Positions 55,873-64,000 of a stretch of DNA of 64,000 nt are shown here, piece by piece; position 1 is the stretch's first letter, and each line of letters begins with the position of its first letter. The stretch spans positions 1-64,000 of the forward strand of contig SHYA01000007.1 in NCBI GenBank assembly GCA_009693055.1, in the 5' to 3' direction. Under the pieces are notes generated by a model. That model searched no databases. It was not told the DNA's origin and was given only the letters and a program-made list of their open reading frames with translations. This DNA is from Dehalococcoidia bacterium. GTDB lineage: Bacteria > Chloroflexota > Dehalococcoidia > Lucifugimonadales > SHYT01. The translations under genes were made by a program, and so were the position numbers.

Positions 55873-56029
55873 TCCCCGCCCTCCTGGGTCGGAAACATAC
55901 AAGGGGCATGAGCATGCTTGGAAGATCCGCGTGGGAAACTAGCGCGTTGTCTATGTCATCGACTTTCAGAGACGTTCAATCAGCGTCACTCGCATAGGGT
56001 ACGGCCACGCCGCTTATCGGCGTTTCTAG
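55760..56029 (+). pseudogene. RelE/ParE-type toxin interrupted by TAG
   Basis: A 90-codon frame: MPEPFHLVYRRDAFRELERL, RQRIGELRSDPRPPGSETYK, HAWKIRVGN, then TAG (55940-55942), then RVVYVIDFQRRSISVTRIGY and AAYRRF in the same frame. In intact RelE/ParE proteins the motif is IRVGDYRVxYxID, so a tyrosine codon has become TAG. The remnant lacks the last two strands with the catalytic basic residues. No indel is needed to restore the reading frame. Confidence 0.8.
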
Positions 56030-56036
56030 CCAATCC

Positions 56037-57020
56037 CTACCCCTCGCCCTTTAGCCACCGTGCCGCGTCTTTCGCGTGGTACGTGATGATGACATCCGCG
56101 CCGGCGCGCTTGATTGCGGTGAGCAGCTCCAACACCGTGCGGCGCTCGTCCAGCCAGCCGTTCCGGGCAGCGGCCTTCACCATGCTGTACTCGCCGCTCA
56201 CGTTGTACGCCGCCAGGGGCAACGCGAAGCGCTGCCGCACTTGCGCGATGACGTCCAGGTAGGCCAGCGCGGGCTTCACCATTAGCATGTCGGCTCCCTC
56301 CTGCACGTCCAGCTCCACCTCACGCAGGGCCATACGAGTGTTGGCTGGGTCCATCTGGTAGCCGCGCCGATCGCCGAACTTCGGAGCGGACTCTGCGGCG
56401 GCGCGGAACGGGCCGTAGAAGGCTGAGGCGTACTTGGCGGCGTAGGCCAGGATAGGCGTGTCGTGCATGCCAGCGGCGTCCAGCGCCGTGCGGACGGCGG
56501 CCACCTGGCCGTCCATCATGGCGGAAGGTGCGACGACGTCCGCGCCAGCCCTGGCGTGCGAGACGGCGGTGCGGGCCAGCAGCTCCAGCGTCGCGTCGTT
56601 GTCCACGTCGCCGCCTCGGACCACGCCGCAGTGGCCGTGGTCGGTGTACTCGCACAGGCAGACGTCGGTGACGACAGCGAGCTGAGGCCAGCGCGCCTTG
56701 ATGAGCCGCACGGCCTCCTGGACGACACCGCGTTCCGCGTAGGCGTCCGTGCCGGCCGCGTCCTTGCGCTCCGGGATCCCGAACAGGAGGACGCCCGCGA
56801 TGCCAAGCTCCGCGACCTCCTGCACCTCCTCCGCGAGGCGGTCCAGGGAGACCTGAAAGGCGCCGGGCATCGGTTCAATGGGCCGGCGCACGCCGTGGCC
56901 ATGAGTGACAAAGAGGGGATACACGAACTGCTCCGGCGCGAGATGCGTCTCGCGCGCCAGGCGGCGGACCGCCTCAGAACGGCGAAGGCGGCGGAGGCGC
57001 GTCACAGGGAACTCAGCCAC
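56037..57020 (-). CDS. hemB: Porphobilinogen synthase (ALA dehydratase)
   Basis: 327 residues; condenses two 5-aminolevulinates. The metal site [15 protein letters not shown] has the cysteines of the zinc-dependent type. The active-site lysine regions are [11 protein letters not shown] and [17 protein letters not shown]. Ends with [11 protein letters not shown]. It is the last gene of the heme operon and overlaps the upstream small GDCCVxC gene by 8 bp. ATG start within that overlap. Confidence 0.95.
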   Translation of the reverse strand: MAEFPVTRLRRLRRSEAVRRLARETHLAPEQFVYPLFVTHGHGVRRPIEPMPGAFQVSLDRLAEEVQEVAELGIAGVLLFGIPERKDAAGTDAYAERGVVQEAVRLIKARWPQLAVVTDVCLCEYTDHGHCGVVRGGDVDNDATLELLARTAVSHARAGADVVAPSAMMDGQVAAVRTALDAAGMHDTPILAYAAKYASAFYGPFRAAAESAPKFGDRRGYQMDPANTRMALREVELDVQEGADMLMVKPALAYLDVIAQVRQRFALPLAAYNVSGEYSMVKAAARNGWLDERRTVLELLTAIKRAGADVIITYHAKDAARWLKGEG

Positions 57021-57225
57021 CGGATTCCTCGCGCTCCTGCTGCTTCATGGGGCACCGGGTATCAGCGTAGGAGCAAAACACACAGCAGTCACCCTTCTTC
57101 GGCCTGAGCACGGCATGACAATGCCCCCACTCGTAAAAGAACTGGCAGGCGTCGGTGCGCAACTCAGCGTGCTGGGAGCGCCCGCAACGAGGGCACGTCA
57201 GGGTGGCCGTGGTGACGGCATTCAT
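57013..57225 (-). CDS. GDCCVxC-motif small cysteine-rich protein
   Basis: 70 residues. Two cysteine pairs ([19 protein letters not shown]) precede the family motif [15 protein letters not shown]. Proteins with this motif are uncharacterised and occur with cysteine or selenocysteine at the motif; a metal-binding or redox role is likely. It is embedded in the heme operon: its ATG overlaps the cobA-hemD stop by 4 bp and its end overlaps hemB by 8 bp, so it is translated with them. That suggests delivery of a metal to HemB (zinc type here) or a redox function in tetrapyrrole synthesis; this is inference. Confidence 0.8.
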   Translation of the reverse strand: MNAVTTATLTCPRCGRSQHAELRTDACQFFYEWGHCHAVLRPKKGDCCVFCSYADTRCPMKQQEREESGG

Positions 57226-58757
57226 AGCCGCCCCCCGGGGAGAACCGCCGTCATGTGCTCCACCAGGGCACGTGCCAGGCCGGGCACCGTGTGCATGGCA
57301 GCCTCCACGTCCACGCGCAGACCGGCCTCACGCGCGGTCGCGGACGTGACCGGGCCGATGCTGGCGACGAGCACGCCGTTGAGCAGGCCCGTGTCGCCGT
57401 CCAGAAGGTCCAGCAAGTTCCTGACCGTGGAGGAGCTGGTGAAGGTCACGATGTCCAGGCCATCACAGAAAAGCCGGCGGGCGCGCTCGCGGGCCAGGGA
57501 TGGGGTGCGTGCCTCGTAGATGGGAATCTCTTCTACATGCGCGCCCAAGAGGTGCAGTCCGTGGGGCAGCACCTCGCGCCCCCCGGCCGCGCGGGGCAGC
57601 AGCACGCGGTCGCCTGCCTTGACACGGGACGCGAGGCCTTCCAGCAGCTTCTCGGCGACGTACTCGCCCGGCATAAAGTCGACAAGGATTCCGTACTGCT
57701 GGAGCGTCGCTGCGGTGCCGGGCCCGATGGCGCAGACCCTGGCGGCTCCAAACGCGCGCGCATCTTTGCCCTGCGCTGCCAGCCGCTGGAACAGCAGGCC
57801 AGCAGCATTCGCGCTGGTGAATACGACCCACTGATAGCTGCTCAGCCGCACAAGAGCGGTGTCAAGAGGCGCCAAGTCCTCCGCCGGCACAAGCTCAATC
57901 GTGGGCAATTCCAGCGGCATCGCGCCCTCCGCAGTCAGGAGCTCGCTCAGGACGCCGGCCTGCTGCCGCGTACGCGTAACCAGCACGCGCTTGCCGAACA
58001 GCGGCTTCCGGTCAAACCAGGCGAGCGTCTCACGCAGGTTGACGACGTCGCCGATGATGGTGACGACGGGCGACGTGAGCGCCGCGGCCTCGGCCTGGTC
58101 AGCAATCGTGGCCAGGGTACCCATAAGCACCTGCTGAGAGGGCTGCGTACCCCAGCGGACGAGCGCCACAGGCGTGCCGGCGGGCCGCCCGGCTTGCACG
58201 AGCGCCGAGGCGATGGCGCGAAGGTTGGCGAGACCCATGAGGACCACCAGCGTGTCGGCGGCGTGGGCGAGGCGTGACCAGTCCACCGCTGCCGCCTCTT
58301 TCGCCGGGTCCTCGCTGCCGGTGACGACGGCGACGGAGGCGGCGACGCCACGGTGCGTGACGGGGATGCCGGCGTACGCCGGGGCCGCAAAGGCCGAGGT
58401 GACGCCGGGGACGACCTCGAACGTGACGCCTGCGGTCGCCAATGCCAGGGCCTCCTCGCCGCCGCGCCCGAAGAGGAACGGGTCTCCGCCCTTCAGCCGG
58501 ACCACCGTCTTCCCCTCGCGGGCCTTGCCAATGAGCAGGTCATTGATCTGCTCCTGCCGCAGCATCTTATGGCCCGGTCCTTTGCCCGCGTCGATCAATT
58601 CCGCGTTCGATGGCGCTTCAGCCAGGAGCCGCGGGTCCGCAAGGCGGTCGTACACCACCACATCGGCGCGCCGCAGCAGTTCCAGGCCGCGCACCGTGAT
58701 GAGGCGCGGGTCGCCAGGGCCGGCGCCTACAAGGTACGCGATGCCAAGTGCTTTCAT
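57222..58757 (-). CDS. cobA-hemD: Fused uroporphyrinogen-III C-methyltransferase / uroporphyrinogen-III synthase
   Basis: 511 residues. Residues about 1-240 are a CobA/SUMT SAM-methyltransferase (YLVGAGPGDPRLITVRG, VVRLKGGDPFLFGRGGEE, GIPVTHRGVAASVAVVTGSE). Residues about 255-505 are HemD (KRVLVTRTRQQAGVLSELL, VVFTSANAAGLLF, VTFTSSSTVRNLL). One protein thus closes the uroporphyrinogen-III ring and methylates it to precorrin-2, drawing flux to siroheme or B12. Overlaps hemC by 4 bp and the small gene by 4 bp. Confidence 0.94.
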   Translation of the reverse strand: MKALGIAYLVGAGPGDPRLITVRGLELLRRADVVVYDRLADPRLLAEAPSNAELIDAGKGPGHKMLRQEQINDLLIGKAREGKTVVRLKGGDPFLFGRGGEEALALATAGVTFEVVPGVTSAFAAPAYAGIPVTHRGVAASVAVVTGSEDPAKEAAAVDWSRLAHAADTLVVLMGLANLRAIASALVQAGRPAGTPVALVRWGTQPSQQVLMGTLATIADQAEAAALTSPVVTIIGDVVNLRETLAWFDRKPLFGKRVLVTRTRQQAGVLSELLTAEGAMPLELPTIELVPAEDLAPLDTALVRLSSYQWVVFTSANAAGLLFQRLAAQGKDARAFGAARVCAIGPGTAATLQQYGILVDFMPGEYVAEKLLEGLASRVKAGDRVLLPRAAGGREVLPHGLHLLGAHVEEIPIYEARTPSLARERARRLFCDGLDIVTFTSSSTVRNLLDLLDGDTGLLNGVLVASIGPVTSATAREAGLRVDVEAAMHTVPGLARALVEHMTAVLPGGRL

Positions 58758-59680
58758 GCGGTCTCCTGGCGCGCCAGCAGGTCGGATGCGCCGGCCGATT
58801 CCAGCGCTTGCCAGAGCCTCGCGCCGACCTCTCCCGCTTGCCGCGCGGGCGCATCCAGGACGCGGCGGTACACGCGAGTGCCATCCGGCGAAGCCACGAG
58901 TCCCCGGATGCGGACGACGTTGCCATGGATGGTGGCATAGGCGGCAACGGGGACTTTGCAGCCGCCACCTACGCGCTGCAGAAAGCCGCGTTCCGCCTCT
59001 GCAGCGACGCGGGTTGACTCGTGGTCTAGTGGCCGCAACAAGCCAAGCACCTCGGGGTCGTCATCGCGGGCCTCCACTCCCAGGATGCCCTGGCCAATGG
59101 CGGGGACGAACCGCTCGGGGTCAAGGAACTCGGTGACACGCTCCAAGAGGCCGAGCCTGGACAGCCCGGCGGCGGCCAGGATGAGGGCGCTGTACTGCCC
59201 CGCGACCAGCTTGCGCAGGCGGGTGTCCACGTTGCCTCGGACAGGGTCGGTGCGGAGGTCCGGCCTGGCCTCGCGGACGAGCGCGGCGCGGCGCGGGCTG
59301 CTGGTGCCGACCAGCGCGCCCGGCGGCAACCGCTCAAGGGTCAGGTCGTCGCGGCTCACCAGCACGTCGCGCGGGTCCGCGCGCTCCGGCGTGGCCGCGA
59401 TGGCCAGCCCATCGAAGAGCTGCCCAGGGAGGTCCTTGAGGCTGTGCACCGCGACGTCTATCTCACGGGCCAGCAACGCCTGCTCCAGCTCGCTGCTGAA
59501 CGCGCCACGGCCAATGGTATCCAACGGCACCTGCGCGGCCACGTCGCCCGTGGTCTTGATGACCCTGGTGCGGAATGCCCGGTCAGGGTGCGCGTTGCGG
59601 AGGAGCTGGAGGACCTCTTCGGTCTGCGCCAGGGCGAGGGGGCTGCCGCGCGTGCCCAGAACCACAGCCCGGCCGGCCAT
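58754..59680 (-). CDS. hemC: Hydroxymethylbilane synthase (porphobilinogen deaminase)
   Basis: 308 residues; polymerises four porphobilinogens. Landmarks: VLGTRGSPLALAQTEEVLQ at the start, SLKDLPGQLFDGLAIAA, GTSSPRRAALVREARPDL and the dipyrromethane-binding cysteine in RVGGGCKVPVAAYA. The stop overlaps the following gene's start (ATGA type). ATG start 1 bp after hemA ends. Confidence 0.95.
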   Translation of the reverse strand: MAGRAVVLGTRGSPLALAQTEEVLQLLRNAHPDRAFRTRVIKTTGDVAAQVPLDTIGRGAFSSELEQALLAREIDVAVHSLKDLPGQLFDGLAIAATPERADPRDVLVSRDDLTLERLPPGALVGTSSPRRAALVREARPDLRTDPVRGNVDTRLRKLVAGQYSALILAAAGLSRLGLLERVTEFLDPERFVPAIGQGILGVEARDDDPEVLGLLRPLDHESTRVAAEAERGFLQRVGGGCKVPVAAYATIHGNVVRIRGLVASPDGTRVYRRVLDAPARQAGEVGARLWQALESAGASDLLARQETA

Positions 59681-59681
59681 G

Positions 59682-60959
59682 CTAATGCTCGCCCTCCGCG
59701 TCCCGTCCGCCCGGTGAGATGCGGAACAGCTCCTGGACCGTCTGGAGCAGCTGCGGGTCGGCCTGCGCCTTGATGGCGGCGACGGGGTCGTGGAGGAGCT
59801 TCTGCACGATGGCGCTGCTCATCGCCTCCACCACCGCTCGCTCCTCGTCGGACAGCGAGGACAGCCGGCGCAAGGCGCGCGCAAGCTCCCGCTGCCTGAT
59901 CTCCTCGGCGTGGCGCCGCAGCGAGGCCACGGTGGGCGTCACGGCAAGGCCGTCCCGCCACACCTGGAAGCGCGCTACCTCCTCGTCTACGATCGCCTCC
60001 GCCTTCGCCACCTCCTCTTGCTGCTCCTTCCGATGGAGAGCCGCGATCTCGTTCAGATCGTCCAGGCCGAAGAGCGAGACGCCGGGAAGCGACCTGACCG
60101 CGGGGTCCGCATCTCGGGGAATGGCGATGTCCATGATGACGAGGGAACGGCCGTTGGCGTGGCGTCCGGCCTGCTCCACAAGGCGCTTCGTGATTACGGT
60201 GCCGGGCGCCTCCGTGGCGGTGACGACGATGTCCGCCCTAGCCAGCAGACTCGGCAGCTCCGCAAAGCGCACGGCCTCCGCGCCGAGCTCTCCCGCCAGC
60301 TCTTGCGCGCGGGCAAACGTGCGGTTCGTAAGCAGGAGCGTTCCAACGCCCGCTTGACCGAGCGCCCTTGCGGCCAGCTTGCCGGCCTCGCCCGTGCCGA
60401 TCACCAGCGCGGTCCGCTCAGGCAGCTGGCCGATGGTCTGGCGAGCCAGCCGGACGCACGCGCCGCTCACCGAGAGGGCGTTGCGCGCCAGGTGCGTCTC
60501 CGTGTGCACGCGCTTGCCGGCCGAAAGCGCCTGGTGGAAGAGGCGCGAGAGGGGGTTGTGCACGGCCTTGCCCGCAACGGCCGCGCTGTACGCGCTGCGC
60601 ACCTGGCCAAGCACCTGCGTTTCCCCGACCAGCATGGAGTCCAGCCCGCTCGCGACGCGAAACAGGTGGCGGGCCGCCTCCTCGTCCTCGTAGGCGGTGC
60701 AGTAGGGACGGAGCGCACGCGCCTGGCCGGGGTAGAGCGCCTCCAAGAACGCCTGCCACGCCTTGTCGGACACGGCCGCCGAATCGTTCACCATCGTGTA
60801 GAACTCGGTGCGATTGCAGGTGGAGAGCACCACCCCCTGGCCAAAGGCGCCGCTCAGGAGCGACAGCGCCAGGGGCAGCCGGTCGGAGGGAACATGAAGC
60901 TGCTCGCGCACCTCCAGCGGCGCGGTGCGGTGGTTTGCCCCCAAGGCCGCCAGTTTCAC
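59682..60959 (-). CDS. hemA: Glutamyl-tRNA reductase
   Basis: 425 residues; first committed step of C5-pathway tetrapyrrole synthesis. LGANHRTAPLEVREQLHV at the N-terminus and the catalytic cysteine in VLSTCNRTEFYTMV are intact; the NADPH domain begins ALVIGTGEAGKLAARALGQ; the C-terminal dimerisation helices end in VQELFRIS. It starts 4 bp after sirC. Together with hemL it proves the C5 route. Confidence 0.95.
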   Translation of the reverse strand: MKLAALGANHRTAPLEVREQLHVPSDRLPLALSLLSGAFGQGVVLSTCNRTEFYTMVNDSAAVSDKAWQAFLEALYPGQARALRPYCTAYEDEEAARHLFRVASGLDSMLVGETQVLGQVRSAYSAAVAGKAVHNPLSRLFHQALSAGKRVHTETHLARNALSVSGACVRLARQTIGQLPERTALVIGTGEAGKLAARALGQAGVGTLLLTNRTFARAQELAGELGAEAVRFAELPSLLARADIVVTATEAPGTVITKRLVEQAGRHANGRSLVIMDIAIPRDADPAVRSLPGVSLFGLDDLNEIAALHRKEQQEEVAKAEAIVDEEVARFQVWRDGLAVTPTVASLRRHAEEIRQRELARALRRLSSLSDEERAVVEAMSSAIVQKLLHDPVAAIKAQADPQLLQTVQELFRISPGGRDAEGEH

Positions 60960-60963
60960 CGAG

Positions 60964-61632
60964 CTACTCCTTGGCTGCGCCCGCGCCCGCTTCCAGCCGG
61001 GCGGTCAGGAGCACCCTTGCCTTTTCTTTTTCACCCCGCTGGCACAGCTCCAGCAGTTCTCTGGACATGCAGGCCTGCCAGTGCTCGGCGGAGACGTTCA
61101 CGCCGCGGGCACGCAAGTTTGCGCGCACCTCACCCAACAGCTCGCCGGCGTCCGCCCACGCGATGCAGCAGTCAGCCCCACGGGCTGGGCTGCGCTCAAG
61201 CCCCTCCCGGAGTCTGCGCGCCAGCGCGGGGCTCAGGCCGCCGGTGGAGACCGCCACGGTTACCGGGCCGCGCCGGACGATGGCGGGCGCAATCCAGTTG
61301 CACAGAGCCGGGATGTCCGCCACGTTGAGCAGGCAGCTCTGCACCTCCGCCTCCTCGTGAACGGCCTGGTTCAGCTTGAGGTTAGAGGTGTCCGCGACGA
61401 TGGCGAGGAACACGCCGGCCAGGTCGCCCGCCCGGTAGTCGCGCTGGCGCCAGGCAACCTCCCCGGCGTTCGCCAGCTCCTGGAGCTTGGGCGTTATCTC
61501 CCACGCAATGAGCTCGACGTGCGCTCCGGACGCCAACAGCGAGGCGGCCTTCTTCTCCGCCTCATGGTTGCCGCCGAAGACGAGGCAGCGCCTACCCTTA
61601 AGGTCCAGATAGACTGGGTAGTACGTGCTCAC
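60964..61632 (-). CDS. Precorrin-2 dehydrogenase / sirohydrochlorin ferrochelatase
   Basis: 222 residues of the SirC/Met8p (CysG N-terminal) type. The NAD-binding strand is RRCLVFGGNHEAEKKAASLL; LNVADIPALCNWIAPAIVRR and GPVTVAVSTGGLSPALARRL are family hallmarks including the catalytic Asp region. It oxidises precorrin-2 to sirohydrochlorin and may insert iron to give siroheme. Follows ahbAB by 25 bp. Confidence 0.93.
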   Translation of the reverse strand: MSTYYPVYLDLKGRRCLVFGGNHEAEKKAASLLASGAHVELIAWEITPKLQELANAGEVAWRQRDYRAGDLAGVFLAIVADTSNLKLNQAVHEEAEVQSCLLNVADIPALCNWIAPAIVRRGPVTVAVSTGGLSPALARRLREGLERSPARGADCCIAWADAGELLGEVRANLRARGVNVSAEHWQACMSRELLELCQRGEKEKARVLLTARLEAGAGAAKE

Positions 61633-61657
61633 GCTCTCCCCCTGGCCGCGGGCCGCC

Positions 61658-62734
61658 TTACACGAAGTAGCGGACGCGGGTCTTCTTGTACTCGCGTGTG
61701 CTGAACAGCAGGAGGTAGTCGCTGATGCCGCTCTGCCGAGCGAGCTCCTGCGCGACCTCCTCGCACCTCTCCCGCGTGGTGGCGTGGATCATGGCGTAGT
61801 GGCTGTACGGCCAGTCCGGGAAGGTAGGCCGTTCGTAGCAGTGGGTGACCCACTTGGAGCTCGCCAGCGCTCTGCCCACCGTGTCCTTTTGGGACGGGTC
61901 CTCCACGCGCCAGACGGACATGGCGTTGTACTTGAAGCCCGCCCGCCGGTGGTGGAGCACCGCGCTGAACCGGCGCATGATGCCGCGCCGCTGGAAGCCC
62001 TCCGCGATGCGGAACAACTCCGTGTTTGATAGCCCAAGCCGCTTCGCCGGAGCGTCAAAGGGCCGCGGATCAAGCGACAGGTCTTCTTGCAGCTCACGGA
62101 TGACCCGCACCTCAAACTCGGTGACCGGCTCCACCTTGTTCCAGTCCGCGTTGTCCGGCTCATACGTGAACGCCGCGCCCTCTTCCTTGAGCATGTCAAA
62201 GTTGACGCCGATCTTGAAGAAGCGGATGACGGGGAGCATCCGGTAATCGGCGGAGCCGTTGCGCCGCGCCATGCCGGCGACCGTCTCCTCCAAGCCCTCG
62301 GTTGGTGGGACGGCGAGGGTGAACCACAGGTTGAAGCGGTGCCCCTCCCGCGCATAGTTGTGCGAGACGCCCGAGTGCCGGTTGATTGCCAGGGCGGCCT
62401 TGTGCAGCCGCTCGGGGGGGAATGCCATGGCGACCAGCGAGGTCGTGTAGCCCAGGCGGCGGGTGTCGAAGATGGCGCTGATCTGGCGCACCACGTGCTT
62501 TCGCTTGAGGACGCCGATACGCCGGAGCGCGTCCTCCTCCGTCAGGCCCAGCTCCTGCGCGATGGCCCGGTACGGCTCGTCCACCAGGGGGAAGCGGCCC
62601 TGGATGATGTTCAGGGCCCTGCGGTCGTCATGGTCCAGGTCGACGTGGCTGGCGGGTCCAGGCGCAGAGCCGTTCCTGGACGGTTGTGGAGGCGGCACGA
62701 GCCGCGCCTCAGCGGACGGACGCTGCCGGGGCAT
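61658..62734 (-). CDS. Siroheme decarboxylase, AhbA and AhbB fused in one chain
   Basis: 358 residues containing two AsnC/Lrp-like siroheme-decarboxylase modules in tandem: residues about 35-180 (DDRRALNIIQGRFPLVDEPY, VVRQISAIFDTRRLGYTTSL, SHNYAREGHRFNLWFTL) and about 200-355 (RVIRELQEDLSLDPRPFD, RRFSAVLHHRRAGFKYNAM, THCYERPTFPDWPYSHYAMI). AhbA/B removes the C12 and C18 acetate carboxyls to make didecarboxysiroheme in the alternative heme (or heme d1) route; usually it is a two-subunit enzyme. I use the ATG at 62734 with AAAGGAG 5 bp upstream; the gene overlaps the MerR-like gene by 26 bp. Confidence 0.9.
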   Translation of the reverse strand: MPRQRPSAEARLVPPPQPSRNGSAPGPASHVDLDHDDRRALNIIQGRFPLVDEPYRAIAQELGLTEEDALRRIGVLKRKHVVRQISAIFDTRRLGYTTSLVAMAFPPERLHKAALAINRHSGVSHNYAREGHRFNLWFTLAVPPTEGLEETVAGMARRNGSADYRMLPVIRFFKIGVNFDMLKEEGAAFTYEPDNADWNKVEPVTEFEVRVIRELQEDLSLDPRPFDAPAKRLGLSNTELFRIAEGFQRRGIMRRFSAVLHHRRAGFKYNAMSVWRVEDPSQKDTVGRALASSKWVTHCYERPTFPDWPYSHYAMIHATTRERCEEVAQELARQSGISDYLLLFSTREYKKTRVRYFV

Positions 62735-63362
62735 GGGCACTCCTTTCGTACGCGCGGACCATGGCGAGCAGGATCTGGTCGGCGAGGTAGTCCATCTGAC
62801 CCCAGAGGTGGGCCATGTCGCTGCCACGGAGCGGGCCATTCCGGGTGGCGTCACGAACCGCGTCAAAGAGCGAGGTGCGGAAGAAGCAGAACGCCTCCAT
62901 CACCTGGCCGAGCGGCATAGCGGCTCGGCCAAGGTCAACGCCGTACTCCTCGCCGATGGCGCGGGCCTCCTCCACGAGGGCTGCGCGGCGGCGCCGCTGG
63001 GTCATGTACGCGATGCTCAAGTCAAGGAGCCGCCGGCCGAAGAGACGGAGACGGAGACGCCCCTCCGGGCTGAGGTGCGTCATCCACGCCTGCTCCTGAG
63101 GCGCGTGCTCCGAGTGAAGCTTGCGACGAATGCGCCGGAGGGCGTTCTCCTCCAGGGACGGGACGGCCGCTTGGGGTGCGTCGTGCTGCTGCATCAGGGC
63201 GGTGAGGTCGTCCCGCAGAAAACGGCGGTGGCCGCCGGCGGTGCGGAAGATGCGCACCCGGCCACTGTTCGCCCACTGGCGCAGCGTGGACTGGTTGACC
63301 GCCAGGAGCTCGCAGGCCTGCCCGAGGGGGAGCCACCGGCCTTTGGCCGCTTTCACAGGCAC
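62709..63362 (-). CDS. MerR/excisionase-type HTH regulator with unknown C-terminal domain
   Basis: 217 residues. The N-terminal helix-turn-helix is RWLPLGQACELLAVNQSTLR then IFRTAGGHRRFLRDDLTALM, the RxxxGHRRxxxxD pattern of MerR/BldC-type proteins. The C-terminal about 130 residues are helical (RRLLDLSIAYMTQRRRRAAL, LGQVMEAFCFFRTSLFDAVR), resembling the sensor-like helical domains found in RsbR-type regulators. It is the first gene of the heme operon and overlaps ahbAB, so it probably controls the pathway. GTG start at 63362 (a second GTG lies 6 bp on). Confidence 0.8.
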   Translation of the reverse strand: MPVKAAKGRWLPLGQACELLAVNQSTLRQWANSGRVRIFRTAGGHRRFLRDDLTALMQQHDAPQAAVPSLEENALRRIRRKLHSEHAPQEQAWMTHLSPEGRLRLRLFGRRLLDLSIAYMTQRRRRAALVEEARAIGEEYGVDLGRAAMPLGQVMEAFCFFRTSLFDAVRDATRNGPLRGSDMAHLWGQMDYLADQILLAMVRAYERSAHAPAASVR

Positions 63363-63544
63363 AGGTGCTTACGCCTCGCAAAAGTCTATGGAAATCTGCG
63401 GAATTCTGCTACCGCCGCCTTATCGCAACTACGGTAACACGCTTTGCTTCCGCCAGTCAACACACGCTCACCGACAACCAATGCCACCCGCGAAGGCCGT
63501 TCTGGTAACTCCCGCACGGTAGTATAGTTTGAGCGAGGCGAAAG

Positions 63545-64000
63545 ATGCTTACTCGGGTCAGTGTCAACGGCTCCGGGACGAGCGACACCAAGAGCGCGAT
63601 GCTGGCGCTCATCGGAAGAGAGGTCGGCGATGAGCGGGTCGTGGCCGCGATGGCCCGCGTTCCCCGCGAGCGCTTCCTGCCTCCGGGGTGGCGCCACCTC
63701 GCCTATGCGGACAACGCGCTCCCCACTCAGCGCAGGCAGACCGTCTCGCAGCCGCTCATCGTTGCGATGATGACGGCGGCAGTTGACCCGCATCCCGGCG
63801 ACCGGGTGCTGGAGATCGGCACCGGCAGCGGCTACCAGGCCGCCGCGCTGGCGGAGCTGGTGCGCCAGGTGGTGACCGTGGAGCGGGTGCCCGAGCTGGC
63901 CTAGACCGCCGAGGCCGTCCTCGCGGAACTGGGCTACGCCGGCCGCGTTACGGTGCACATGGCGGAGGACGGGCTTGGCGGTCCCGCCGAGGCGCCCTTT
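63545..64000 (+). pseudogene. Protein-L-isoaspartate O-methyltransferase gene with in-frame TAG (runs off window)
   Basis: The frame begins MLTRVSVNGSGTSDTKSAML and continues MARVPRERFLPPGWRHLAYA, QTVSQPLIVAMM and DRVLEIGTGSGYQAAALAEL, the SAM-binding motif I of PCMT. After VTVERVPELA comes TAG (63902-63904), then TAEAVLAELGYAGRVTVHMA in the same frame to the window edge. In intact enzymes the motif is VERxPELAExA, so one glutamate or glutamine codon has become TAG. No frameshift is needed. The product would lack most of the methyltransferase fold. Confidence 0.82.

Overview
This is a GC-rich bacterial chromosome segment carrying about 60 protein-coding loci. No rRNA, CRISPR array, intact insertion sequence or convincing tRNA was seen. 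The best guess for the source is a Chloroflexota bacterium of the Dehalococcoidia/SAR202 type. That is inference from four tandem or dispersed LLM-class flavin oxidoreductase paralogues, a DUF385 F420-type oxidoreductase, a fused CobA-HemD, a fused siroheme decarboxylase (AhbA-AhbB), Ni-superoxide dismutase, and dispersed short repeats of the form CCTGAGC...GAAGG. Many starts are GTG or TTG behind clear Shine-Dalgarno sequences. Promoters where visible are TTGACA-N17/18-TAGxxT.

Layout. 1-3400: three tandem minus-strand LLM oxidoreductase genes; the first is cut by the window edge and the third is a pseudogene with three lesions. 3600-8600: methyltransferase, a MaoC-like dehydratase pair, GNAT, Nudix, HEAT-repeat protein, a possible structured RNA, and endonuclease III. 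8600-18100: RND exporter, then an overlapping operon coaE - MoxR-type AAA+ ATPase - CoA-type Nudix - very large VWA protein, and a dolichol-kinase-like membrane protein. 18300-25300: chlorite-dismutase-family (HemQ-like) protein, DUF385 protein, an AT-richer patch with two small orphan genes, CopC/cupredoxin lipoprotein, aconitase, and a GNAT gene broken by a stop. 25300-31700: ferredoxin, Lrp/AsnC regulator, a second VWA + ATPase pair (the ATPase frameshifted), alpha/beta hydrolase, LON-domain protein, zinc ribbon protein.

31700-45000 is a nitrogen-assimilation island, all on the minus strand: a GlnR-like OmpR-family regulator, two Amt ammonium transporters, P-II, two glutamine synthetases (one GSI-beta with the adenylylation tyrosine, one GSI-alpha), glutamate synthase large subunit, and a frameshifted histidine kinase remnant. 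Three intergenic regions here each contain four GTnAC/GAAAC-type half-sites spaced exactly 11 bp apart, the architecture of actinobacterial GlnR operators. One array drives nothing but a 40-codon single-membrane-span protein that has its own terminator. A related 30-codon protein lies between glnB and glnA. This is the most interesting system in the window.

45000-56000: recF, meaB, DUF429 protein (probable frameshift), GT20 trehalose-phosphate-synthase-like enzyme, aquaporin, divergent sodN/sodX, hemL, the fourth LLM gene, and a decayed RelE-type toxin-antitoxin pair. 56000-63400: a tightly packed minus-strand heme/siroheme operon (MerR-like regulator, ahbAB fusion, sirC, hemA, hemC, cobA-hemD, a small GDCCVxC protein, hemB). 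The window ends in a pcm gene with an in-frame stop.

A recurring theme is gene decay: at least seven loci carry nonsense or frameshift lesions beside intact neighbours. TAG is also a normal terminal stop here, so codon reassignment is not the explanation.
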